Source: Thelephora terrestris
Lineage: Eukaryota > Basidiomycota > Agaricomycetes > Thelephorales > Thelephoraceae
Length of the DNA stretch: 64,000 bases
Assembly: GCA_015956445.1 (NCBI GenBank)
Contig: WIUZ02000002.1
Coordinates: 1,736,001-1,800,000, forward strand
Direction of reading: 5' to 3'
Shown in pieces: positions 34,614 to 45,889 of the stretch. The number at the start of each line of letters is the position of its first letter. The first letter of the stretch is position 1. The notes beneath the pieces were generated by a model. It was not told where the DNA came from, did not search any database, and saw nothing but the letters and a program-made list of their open reading frames with translations. Both the position numbers and the translations under genes were made by a program.

Positions 34614-36466
34614 GTAAATGTCAGGGCCACTCTACCCCAACAACTACCAGTGCACTGAGCCGACTCCGCAGAGTACTCACTAGTCCAACTAGCTTGTGAG
34701 AGAACGATCACGTCTCTATTCTTCCGGTAGGTTGTCCGAGGTCACTACAAGTCAGGTCGAAGTCCTAAAGAGAAACCCAACCTAAACCGTACTTCGTTTG
34801 GTTTAACACGCAAGGGTTTATCTCTACAGCAGGATTGATGACTCCACCAGGTGATCGACTGGACGCTCGAGGTGTTCTAATATGAACGCTGGGGTTCTAT
34901 AGTTACGAGGCGCAGTCGACGCGCAGAGCAGGAGGGAGAGCAGATGGGGATGTCTTGGATCAAACAAGAAACTCTGACTTGTCCTTAACTGCAACTTGTC
35001 AGCGTGCTGAATTTTACCCTCTTTTTTGAACCATTTTTCACACCCAACTTTCGCCCACTTTCCTTACCTATACCCCTTTCTATCTTATCCGTTTCTCTTA
35101 TCACGACTCACACGTCATCAAGGAACGCAGACAAAGACACAGATGATATTACAGCGGGCGAACCCGCGACGAAGACACAAGACGAATAGCCAATGGAGTT
35201 GAATCCGCACCGACTCTATGGACAAGGACTACGTGCACAAACTCTAGTCGTCAAGACCTGGTCTGCCAGTACTTCTCAGCACTGGCAACCTCCTCCTCCG
35301 TCCCCTCCGAGGCACTCTTGACGACTTCCTCGTCGACCATCTCGACGACCCGAGCTTCCTCCAGACGATGAGCTACGGCCAGCTGAACCTCGGCGCGAAG
35401 GCGGTTCCTCGCTGAATCAACCATAGTCTGATCCTGAGTCCTCTGGACTGACCAACCCTCCACTCTCTCGGTCAGTTGAGCCACCAGGCGTACGGCCTCT
35501 GCTGCACACTGGACCGACAAGAGCGTAAGGTTCGTTAATCCTGTCAGGGCCACTCTTCGCCCTTCAGGTACCAGTGCTGTTGGTGAGTCGCAACTCCAAC
35601 CAACAAGAAACAATGGGGCAAAGGGGGAACAACTTCCCTATATCCACCCAAAGTCTACGTGGTCCAAAACGCGATGGACGAGCGTTCTCCGGTAGGTTGT
35701 CCGAATTCACAGCAGGAGTGCCGAGCCTCTATCCGATAAATCCCTATCGTCTTCTGAGGGCAGATATAAGAGCCCGAGGATGGCGCCTCAAACTGGTGCT
35801 TGATTAAGAGAGCGGCGAGGAACTCCTTTTCGTAAGCGCGTTCGCCGATTCTTAATGCAAGGCCGAGAGAGAGAGGAGAGTGAACGTGTTCAAAGAGGTA
35901 CTCGATAAGCTCTTCAGTGGCCTACAGCAAATACACCGGTGCTGCAAGGAGAAGAGGACTTCCCGAGATATCAAAGATAGGGAGTCCTCAGCTACTCTAC
36001 TGGTACCTATATAGGAGAGTGGCCGGGACATAGATAACCCTATCTAATAATAACTCGGAGCAAAGAAGGGCCGAGAGTAAGCCAGAACAGTAAGCGGCCC
36101 GGGTTATAGAATAGAAATGACAAAAGGAATGACTAATGGGTCAGGGTTCGTGAGAGAATAAGAAAGGGGTCATGACGTCGTGTGGGAAAGGAATGACAAA
36201 GAACAATATCACATGTAGAGACTGACCAATGAGGGGACGACGCGTCAGCTCGTCCGATCGGGACAACAAAAGACCGAGTGGGGCTTGAATGTCGAGGGCG
36301 AATGTATGGGGAGTCTGGACCAGTGAAACGATGGACCGATCCAATGGCGAATAGGACGCGAGCGCTGTTGATGGTCGGATAAAGCGTAGCGCAAACCGGC
36401 CGTTGGATCCAACAAACTCCCTTCTTCCCAAATCAACACTTCCACCAACCAACTACTCATCTCACC

Positions 36467-39174
36467 ATGCCTATGATCTCCAATCGCATCTTCCGTGCTG
36501 AGAACAGCACTGCTACTATCGAGTCCGCCGACCCGCGTTCCGTGCAGAACAAGGGTTACTTCCTGCCGAACGCCAACGTGGCGTATCCAAGTTATCGCGA
36601 GGTGCGACGTCACGTGTCGCCGTTTGCTGGCAACAACTGACATCGCATTGGTAGATCTTCGCGGCTGCCGACAAGGTGGATGCTCGTCAACTGGAGGCAA
36701 CGATCGCCAAACCTCCCAGCTACCTGACCATGGACGACGAGTTGTGGTACCACAACTTGATCGACCACAAGCTACAGGAGTCGATGCGTGGGGTAACGTT
36801 CAACACAGAGTTGCGCATGCCGTATGAGACTCCGGTGGCATCAGCGCTGTGGGGTCTTCTGCGAATGGGGATCTCACTGGGGACAAGGGGTCAAATACCC
36901 GGTGGGTACATGCTGAACACATTGAGATCACAGTCAAAAAGTGATCACAATGTGCCCAGTGGGGGAAATTTAAATACATTCAAAATGTGCCTGGCCATGT
37001 GAGTCCAATGTGCGCAGTAGGCACATTTTGATTGTGATCACAATGTACCCATCAATGTGATCTCAATGTGCCCACTGGGGACATTTTGATTGCGATCACA
37101 ATGTACACATCAATGTGAACTCAATGTGCCTGCTGTGCACATTTTGATTGTGATCACAATGTTCCCATCAATGTGTTCCCAATGTACCCAGCTCATTACA
37201 TAATAGTTTCTTTCACAATATTGTCCACAATGTGTCCAGCATGTGGCTGAGCCACTCATTCAAACTTCTTTCACAAAGTATCCAGTGATGTGTCTAGAAT
37301 GTGTACAGCCATATACATAGTGATTTCTTTGAAAATTCATGATGAAATTGAACAATATTGTGGTTACATTGTGATTACTTCAAAAAGAACCCCCTGGGGA
37401 CATCATGGACACACCACTGGATACTTTGTGAAAGAAGTTTGAATGAGTGGCTCAGCCACATGCTGGACACATTGTGGACAACATTGTGAAAGAAACTATT
37501 ATGTAATGAGCTGGGTACATTGGGAACACATTGATGGGAACATTGTGAAAGAAATTAAAATGTGCACAGCAGGCACATTGAGTTCACATTGATGTGTACA
37601 TTGTGATCGCAATCAAAATGTCCCCAGTGGGCACATTGAGATCACATTGATGGGTACATTGTGATCACAATCAAAATGTGCCTACTGCGCACATTGGACT
37701 CACATGGCCAGGCATATTTTGAATGTATTTAAATTTCCCCCACTGGGCACATTGTGATCACTTGTTGACTGTGATCTCAATGTGTTCAGCATGTACCCAC
37801 CGGGTATTTGACCCCTTGCCCCCAGTGTCTATGACCTCGGAAATGGGGAAGGAAGGTGGCCTGGAGCGACTCGCTCCCAGCACTACACAGCTGCCGTTGG
37901 TCACCGTCTCTGGTTCCTTCTGAGGACGGCACAAAAGGCGGTGAGTCGATCTGTGCATCCCGCTTGTGGGATAACACTGATGGACTTGTAGAATGAGCGG
38001 CTGAAACGCGAGGTGAAGGAAGCGAAGGATGATGCCCGTAGGATGTACTCGGAGGCGTTGGACATGAAGAAAACACTCCTTCTGATGAACGATACGCTTC
38101 GCGTGACGTTTGAGAGCGAGATGTTGGCGATGCGTGAGGAGCATAACCGACTGGTCGAGTCGTTGAAGGAACGGGACGACACCATCCAGCGGGACCTAAT
38201 CGAGGTAGACCGACGGCTCAACCGTCATAGAAGAGCTCTGAACGAGCTTGACACCAAGGTCGGTGCGACTTCTCCTGGTCTTTACCCAAGAGAGCTCATG
38301 CCACTTCTAGGTCGACACGTTGGATGACGCCTTGCCGTTGCTGGGTGCCCGAGTCGAGTCCATGAGCGAGCGGCTGTGTCACTGCCGTACTCATTCGGTG
38401 GCTGCGGTTCACGACGAGTCAGGGGACGAGTCGATTCCGGATCGGATGGCTTCCCCAATAGGTCGGGATGCCGGTTGACATGTTTGGCTTGTCCACTGAC
38501 ATCCCTCTTAGCTTCCGATGGCTCGTATCGTACGCCGGCGCATACCGATGGTGGGGAGGAGGTTGTCCGTGAGACGTCTGAGGAGACAGCGGTTAATCCG
38601 GTCAGCAGTTCTCCGGAGTTGGAGTATGCGGGGGAGAACGAGGTGGCCGTTCCGGTTCCGCCTCCGTCGATCTCGCCGGTGCGTGGGCAGCGTTCTATCC
38701 GTGCTCGTCGATGGGTTCCTTATCGCGGGGCACTTTGTCCAGCCCACCGCATGCGTCCCAGTAATCCCGACGCCGTCCGCCAGGGTGGAGACATCGAGTC
38801 CACCGTCCTATTCCGACGCAATGATGTTGCAGTGTCGCGTGGATCGCGGCGAGTTGATTCCGGTGGAGTCCATTGACGTGAACGGATTGACGAGCCTTAC
38901 GCTCTTGTCGGTCCAGCGTGCAGCGGAGGCCGTTCGCCTGGTGGCTCAACTGACCGAGAGAGTGGAGGGTTGGTCAGTCCAGAGGACTCTGGATCAGACT
39001 ACGGTTGATTCAGCGAGGAACCGCCTTCGCGCCGAGGTTCAGCTGGCCGTCGCTCATCGTCTGGAGGAAGCTCGGGTCGTCGAGATGGTCGACAAGGAAG
39101 TCGTCGAGAGTGCCTCGGAGGGGACGGAGGAGGAGGTTGCCAGTGCTGAGGAGTACTGGCAGACTAGGTCTTGA
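36467..39174 (+). pseudogene. A-family coiled-coil gene of A1, split by a foldback
   Basis: Multi-exon gene of unknown product. Exon 1 is 36467-36601 (MPMISNRIFRAENSTATIES). Exon 2 starts at 36655 (DKVDARQLEATIAKPPSYL, then MDDELWYHNLIDHK) and is interrupted by a CACTG foldback. Exon 3 (37992-38259) is a coiled coil (NERLKREVKEAKDDARRMYS). Exon 4 starts at 38311 (VDTLDDALPLLGARVESM, then CHCR). Later exons give PELEYAGENEVAVPVPPPS, RSIRARRWVPY, AHRMRPSNPDAV and a helical C-terminus ending EEYWQTRS at 39174. The plan, the shared DDELW, LEYA and AHRMxPS blocks and the CxC pair show homology to the B-family gene. Confidence 0.7.
36875..37827. mobile_element. CACTG foldback element 4 (953 bp), complete
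   Basis: Starts CACTGGGGACAAGGGGTC and ends GACCCCTTGCCCCCAGTG. It is palindromic with its centre near 37350 and flanked by tct (36872-36874 and 37828-37830). The uninterrupted A2 copy reads ggggatctacgacct, confirming a 3-bp duplication. Confidence 0.87.
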
Positions 39175-41331
39175 CGACTAGAGTCGGTGCACGTTAGTCT
39201 CTGTCCATAGGGTCGGTGCGGATTCAACTCCGTTGGCCATTCGTCTTGTGTCTTCGTTGCGGGTTCGCCCACTGTAATATCATCTGTGCCTGGTCTGTGT
39301 TTCTTGATGACGCATGAGTCGTGATAAGGGAAACGGATAAGATAAGAAAAGGGTATAGGTAAGGAAAGTGGGCAAAAGTTGGGTGTAAAAATGGTTCAAA
39401 AAAAGAAGTTAAAATTCAGCACGCTGACAAATCCGTTCACGTCGACGGACTCCACCGGGATCAGCTTGCCGCAATCCAGGCGACACTGCAACATCGTCGC
39501 ATCGGAATAGGACGGTAGACTCGATGTCTCCACCCTGGCGGACGGCGTCGGGATTACTGGGACGCATGCGATGGGCTGGACGACGAGCACCAGGGTAAGG
39601 AACCCATCGACGGGCACGAATGGAACGTTGACCACGCACGGGAGAGATCGAAGGAGGCGGAACCGGAACGGCCACCTCGTTCTCCCCCGCGTACTCCAAC
39701 TCCAGCGAGCTACTGACCGGGTTGACCGCTGTCTCCTCGGACGTCTCACGAACGACCTCCTCCCCGCCATCGGTACGCGCCGGCGTACGGTACGAACCGT
39801 CAGAGGCTAGCGGAATGTCAGCGGACAGGACAAATATGTCAACCGGCTCCCGAACCTATAGGGGAAGCCATCCTGTCTGGAATTAACTCGTCCTCAGACT
39901 CATCACGAACCGCAGCCACCGAACGAGTGCGACAGTGGCACAACCGCTCACTCATGGACTCGACCCGGGCACCCAGCAACGGCAAGGCGTCATCCAAAGT
40001 GTCAACCTAGAAGTGGCATGAGCTCTCTCGGTTAAAGACCAGGAGAAGTCGCACCAACCTTGATGTCCAGCTCATTCAGGGCCCTTCTATGACGGTTGAG
40101 CCGTCGGTCGACCTCGATCAGGTCCCTCTGTATGGTGTCGTCCCTTTCCTTCAATGACTCGGCCAGCCGGTTGTGTTCTTCTCGCATCGCCAGCATCTCA
40201 CTCTCGAACGTCACATGAAGAGTGTTGTTCATCAGGAGAAGCGTCTTCTTGGTGTCCAACACCTCCGAGTACATTCTACGGGCGTCGTCCTTCGCTTCCT
40301 TCACCTCGTGTTTCAGCCGCTCGTTCTACAAGTCAATCAGTGTTATCCCACAAGCGGGATGCACAGATCGACTCACCGCTTTCTGTTCCGTCCGCAAAAG
40401 GAACCAGAGCCAGTGACCAACGGCCACTGTATAGTGTTGGGAACGCATAGCCCCAGGCCACCTTCCTTCGCCATTCCCTAGGTCGTAGATCCCCATCTGC
40501 AGGAAACCCCACAAGGCAGACGCCACTGGAGTCTCATACGGCATGCGCAACTCGGTGTTGAACGTTACCCCGCGCATAGACTCCTGCAGCTTGTGGTCGA
40601 TCAAGTTGTGGTACCACAACTCGTCATCCATGGTCAGGTAGCTGGGAGGCTTAGCAATCGTCGCCTCCAGTTGACGAGCATCCACCTTGTCGGCGGCCGC
40701 GAAGATCTACGAATGCAATGTCAGTTGTTGCCAGCAAACGACGACACGTGACGTCGCACCTCACGATAGCTAGGATACGCCACATTGGCGTTCGGCAGGA
40801 AGTAACCCTTGTTCTGTACGGATCGAGGATCCGCGGACTCGATGGTAGCAGTGCTATTCTCAGCACAGAAGACGCGATCGGAGATCATAGGCATGATAGG
40901 ATGAGCAGTTGGTTGGTGGGATTGTTGATTTGGGAAGAAGGGAGTTTGATGAATCCAACAACCGGTTCGCGCTACGCTTTATCCGACCATCGACAGCGCT
41001 CGCGCCCTATTCGCCATTGGATCGGTCCATCGTTTCACCGGTCCAGACTCCCCATACATTCGCCTCGACATTCAAGCCCCACTCGGTCTTTCGTTGTCCC
41101 GACCGGACGAGCTGACGCGTCGTCCTCTCATTGGTTAGTCTTCACATGTGATATTGTCCTTTGTCATTCCTTTCCCACACGACGTCATGACCCCTTTCTT
41201 ATTTTCTCACGAACCCTGACCCATTAGTCATTCCTTTATCATTTCTGTTCTATGTTCCGGGCCGCTTACTGTTCTAGCTTACTCTCGGCCCTTCTTTGCT
41301 CCAGGTTATTATTAGATAGGGTTATTTCTGT

Positions 41332-42325
41332 GAGCAGCTGCAGCCCAGTTTTTATAATTATTGGGGTTACAATGGGAGCACTTTTATATTTGACCTGGGT
41401 TGTCCTCACAATTATAATTGTAACTTTAACCCAGCAAGAATTATAAATGTAGCCTCCCCTTGCCTGACGTCCCATCCATCGTACTGGGTACTGGCCCATT
41501 GCTTCGGACCCAAGGAATTGATGGGCTGATGGGATATGCCCAGTGCTTCGGGCACATGCTGGTGCCACAACCGTGGGAAATGATTTCCCACGCTCCTGCC
41601 CTTTGTTGCTGACATAGGCTGGTCATGTGACCTACCAAAAGGGGGTAATTTTGATGGCTTATATAAGCAAGTCATGTGACTGAAAAGAGTGGATGTTGAT
41701 TATCACCTCGTTCTCACAAGATCGATGCCTAAGTAGGGGATGTAAAGAAGCAGATATGCACTGCCTACCGAGGGGAAATTTTCGGTGCATCTTTCTCTTC
41801 GAGATCGATTTGAAAAAAACCCTTTTTTGGTAACACATTCCTTTCCCTTTTTGTGAGGCCTTCGCGCGTTCCAAAATTCCACCAAGTCAAACCACACGTG
41901 ATCCGGTTACTGAACTTTCCATGGGAGCGAACTGCCGGCAGACCGGCACGGGCAAACCGAGGGGTGGTGCTGCCGGGTCATGCAAAGGTGGATTAGGTTT
42001 CTCCCTAGGCTTATCTTCTATAGCGTAGGTTAATCTACAATAATAAACACATAGGTTCCATGACTTATGGGTCTCAGTCGCGTCCAAGGGTTCGTGTATT
42101 CCCCCCTCCTGCGTCCAGTGGGAGGCGTGGCACGTGTCTGCCCTGCACGTGATTCCGCCATCGATTTGTTGATGCGATTGCAATATCTTCTCACGGGTGC
42201 CAGCTCACTTATCGCCCCCCTCATCAGTCGCGCGCTCAAGATTCAGGATAAGCGACTGCTCTCTCTCTTAGACCGCGCCTTACGCCACGGACATCTGCCA
42301 TGCCCAAGGCGAAGATTCTGAAGAG
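41332..42325 (+). repeat. KDZ left terminal inverted repeat (~1 kb)
   Basis: Matches, inverted, 56238-56601 plus 51645-52255. The inner end includes the sequence just before the transposase ATG. On the other side the same sequence precedes the unrecognised gene, so both genes seem to be driven by promoters within the repeats. Confidence 0.85.
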
Positions 42326-45300
42326 GCGTGGGGTCTCACGATCCGTGAACACGTCACAACCATCTAAGAGTAGGTTCATACGAAACAGACCACCAACGGT
42401 CCACAACATGTCCGCAATGGCTGTTGAACGAGAGAAGAGCAGGATGGATTTCAATAAGCAATTCTCGAGTGAGTTCCGTTGATTTACCCCTGCCCATGTT
42501 TTATATGCTAATATGTATTTCTAGGGCTTAACCCCGACGATAGGCAGGCCATCGCTGACCTTCAAGATATGCCAGTTGATGATACAGACACGCTGTCTCA
42601 GGGTAATACAGCAGATGATGTAGACCTCGACTCCTTAAAACAACGCACAAATGGTGACAAGGCCTTCTTCGAGGAGATTCGTGAGACTCTACGACCATTG
42701 TACGTACACTCACTAGGGTCCTCCCTCATTTCATAGCTAACTTCAACATCGTTTGTAGTGCAAGATTTCAACGTGACCAGCGGACGTGGAAACATCGCTT
42801 GACTGGTTTCCATCAGAACTGGCGACCGCTCATTGCTGGGATGGTAGAAGCCTACCTGCGGTGGAAGTACAACCACGGTGTTAACGTCACGCCTACTCAG
42901 CCACCTCCACCCTCGTCCTCCAACAGAGTTGCAGAAGCTTCCCCCCTGCTCCCCACTCACTCTGCCGGCAGTGGTCTTGATCACACAATCCTTCCTGACA
43001 CCACCCCTGCCGCGCCTGCTTCCACTGAAACCACCGCCAACAATAACGTGTCCAATGTTATCCCAACTGGCGACACCAACCCGTTCGTCAACAACGACCT
43101 TGAAAACAACACTCCCGTCCCCTCTGCCTGCACAAACCCTGCTCCACCTTGCCCCGATGGCGGCACCAGTGGCTACAACCCTCCTTCGCCTAACATTGAG
43201 TTAGAGATAACCACCATCGACATCTATACACTCTCAACTTCAATCAAGATTGCCATCTCGTCTACAGGTGAAGACACGACTGCATCAGCACTTGCTGAGA
43301 TGGGGTTTGTTGGAAACGCACCATTCAAACCCTCTGTGGTGATTTCCATCAAGACGCTTGAACTCTATCGAGTTTTGCGCCGACGGAAGCCATCGTTCAG
43401 TGTGGAGGCCTTTGTAAAGGTAATCTCCGACCTTTACTTGGTACGTCTTATCTCCACTGATGGTTTGTCACGCTCAATTTGTCACACTCACCTGTCAATA
43501 GATCCCATATCGTCCAAGGTACCGCCGCATGTTCGCCGATGCGTTCGACGTCTACCTGGATATCATCAGGGTTGTCAATCAGCGCGTAAAGGCATCACTT
43601 AGTCAGGATGGGCCAGACTGGCGTGTATTGAACGCATGTCCTGCTTGCTCATACGAGGTATGAAGCACCCATGCTTTCCCCCTCTTCATGACTAATTGCT
43701 GGCACAGCTCAACGATGAGCCTAACCTCATCTTTCGACGCATGTACGCCATTGACGGCAATGACTCCTTAAAGCGCATCGCACGCGTTGGTGCTCGGGAA
43801 ATAGGTGATACGCGCTGCTTCCTGGACAGCGACTACTACATTCCAACCGAGGAAGTAGACCAATGGGCGAGGGAAGTCAGACCAGGAAGCGCGAGAGATG
43901 AAAACTTTGAGGACAGCACGAGCGACAATGGCGAAGAGCAGGACTCCACAAATAGTGAGAGTCCAGATCAGGGGGCGTGTGCCAACAACTGGAAGGCGGC
44001 GCAATCGGATTCGAAGAAACATATGTGGGGAGTCTTCGCGGAGACTGGTCTCTTTGCAAGTGCATGCCGACACGGATTTTTCTTGTGGGTCGCTGACATG
44101 ATTCGAAGTGGCGAACAGTACGTTCTACACTCCACCTTCTCTCTCCTACTGACTATCCCATTCCTCACAGATCCAAGTACCCACTCGCAATCACAGCCCG
44201 AGCACTACAAACCCTTGGTCCACGCCTCCTCCAGGGTTACGACATCGGTTGCGTCTTCAAGAAAACGATCGCATCTAGTTCACTTGGACCAAAGTTTGAT
44301 GAGTCAGAGTCCCGTTGCTGTGTGAACGCCTTCCATGGCTACTCTCACAATTTCACATGCCAGACAAAGAACCATCCAAACGTGATCGATGGGATGGGTC
44401 TCGAAGACCTTGAAACCATGGAGCGGATCTTCAGTTCCTCAAATCAAGTTGCTGCCGTCACAAGATATGCATCGGCGTACCATCGGCGTGTCTTCATTGA
44501 CATGTTTCTCCAACAGTGGGACGACGACAAATACCAAAACCTGGCCTCGATGCTTTTCAACAATTACAGGCAGGCACTATCGATCATTGATGTTGAGGGC
44601 CCTGCTGTCGAGGAGACTGCACACGCGTTAGGAATCAGCTTATCCGATCTTGAAACTTGGCATCATCAACAAGCTGAGTTCTTCGAAACGATCGGCGAAG
44701 AATCACCCTGGGACATCCATGCTGTCACATACGTCGAACTCCTCCAAGACCTCGACTCTGCAACGTAAGCATATTTCCATTTCAATGCGCGGCTCCATCT
44801 GACAATACATATCTGTAGATCTCGGGCTGAAACATCGTCAGCGAAGTTCCTCAATGCTGTCCCCTACGACTATCAATTCAATCTCCCTTCCGGTGACGCC
44901 CCTACCCCCACCACCTACAGCTCTGAGTTATCAAGAACTCGTCGCCTCGAATCTGAACGACGGTATGCTCAAGAGCGCCAAGACCGACTCCTCCGTCAGG
45001 TATTGGAACTCGAAGTCCAGATGGGGATAGCCAAACGATGGACGCCAGATACACCAGAGTATGTGGAGACCGCATGCTACATTCACGAACGGCGATATCA
45101 TCAGGCTCTCAATCACCTGCAACGTCTTGTTGTACAGAGGCTCTTCGAGCTTCACAGGCTCAATCTTAGTGGTATTGGTATGTGTGAATCTAAAAGGTTT
45201 CATTGTCTGATCGTTTCTTAGGTTACAAGGCTCGTACACATCTCGCCAAGTCACTCCAAACACGATGTAAGACCATCCGCAGTGCCACTGAGGCATACAA

Positions 45301-45889
45301 CCGCGCCGCACGTGCTCTCGATCCTCCACGACCTCCACTCGATTGGTCCCAAGTCTCCCACTATAGTTTCCTCGATGAATTCAATCTACTACGCAATACT
45401 AGGCACGACATGACCAACGCCCCCTGGGCAAACCCAGTCGTTCGCGAGGCCATCAAAAAGTTTCTCCGTGTCCGTCGTGCCCGTGAAGAAATCGATCGGT
45501 GTAACGTCGAAGTTCGCCGCCTGTACACTTCGATCTACGATGAAGACCGCAAGTTCGACGACGTCCTCAAGGGATTAATCAACAGAAACGACTCCATCCT
45601 CGGTGCAACAAGGGAGTATTGTGTGCGTCGTCGTCGCGTGAACGCCTTCCTCCTGGAGCGAATCAGGTGCACATTTGAACTTGATGGTTTCACCGGCAGC
45701 AGAACACTCGGCTCTAGAAAGGGGACTCACCCATCGTGCGTGGACATCGGAAAACTTGCAGGTTGTGGTTACGTGATTGGGGATGGCAATGACGACATTG
45801 ATGGCTTGAAGGATGGTGGAGGTGAAGAGATTGACGAAGCAGAAACTGACCAGCTCGACGGACTTATAACTTTTGTTTCAAGCTTGTGA
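42300..45889 (+). CDS. KDZ-family transposase
   Basis: Eight exons join in frame: 42300-42468, 42525-42699, 42759-43440, 43502-43657, 43708-44117, 44171-44764, 44819-45177, 45222-45889. The frame is open throughout. It is a DDE-type DNA transposase that should cut and paste the element. Recognisable parts: basic N-terminus (MPKAKILKRRGVSRS), GFHQNWRPLIAGMVEAYLRW, a Pro/Thr/Asn-rich linker, the block CPACSYE then LNDEPNLIFRRMYAIDGNDSL (first catalytic region, IDGNDS), a Cys-containing CRHGFFLWVADMI, LLQGYDIGCVFKKT (second acidic residue), FHGYSHNFTCQTKNHPNV and GMGLEDLETMERIFSSSN (third acidic region), TRYASAYHRR, and a long helical C-terminus. The start at 42300 sits at the inner edge of the inverted repeat. 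No TET/JBP gene, a known KDZ associate in basidiomycetes, lies inside. Confidence 0.9.

Larger units (their letters stand above)
35542..39429 (+). mobile_element. A1: A-family TGTCAG element inserted in A2
   Basis: Begins TGTCAGGGCCACTCTTCGCC and ends TTCAGCACGCTGACA. It is flanked by aatcc (35537-35541 and 39430-39434) and lies in opposite orientation to A2, which it entered. Without the 953-bp foldback inside it, the element is 2.9 kb. Only TGTCAG is shared as an inverted terminal repeat. There are no long terminal repeats and no recognisable mobility enzyme. Confidence 0.85.
35251..40894 (-). pseudogene. A-family coiled-coil gene of A2, split by A1
   Basis: Starts MPMISDRVFCAENSTATIES at 40894 and runs left through exons matching those of A1 (LTMDDELWYHNLIDHKLQ; a coiled-coil exon; PELEYAGENEVAV-like and AHRMRPSNPDAV blocks) to 39435. 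There A1 interrupts it. It resumes at 35536 and ends EEYWQTRS-like at 35251. The product is unrecognised. Confidence 0.72.
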
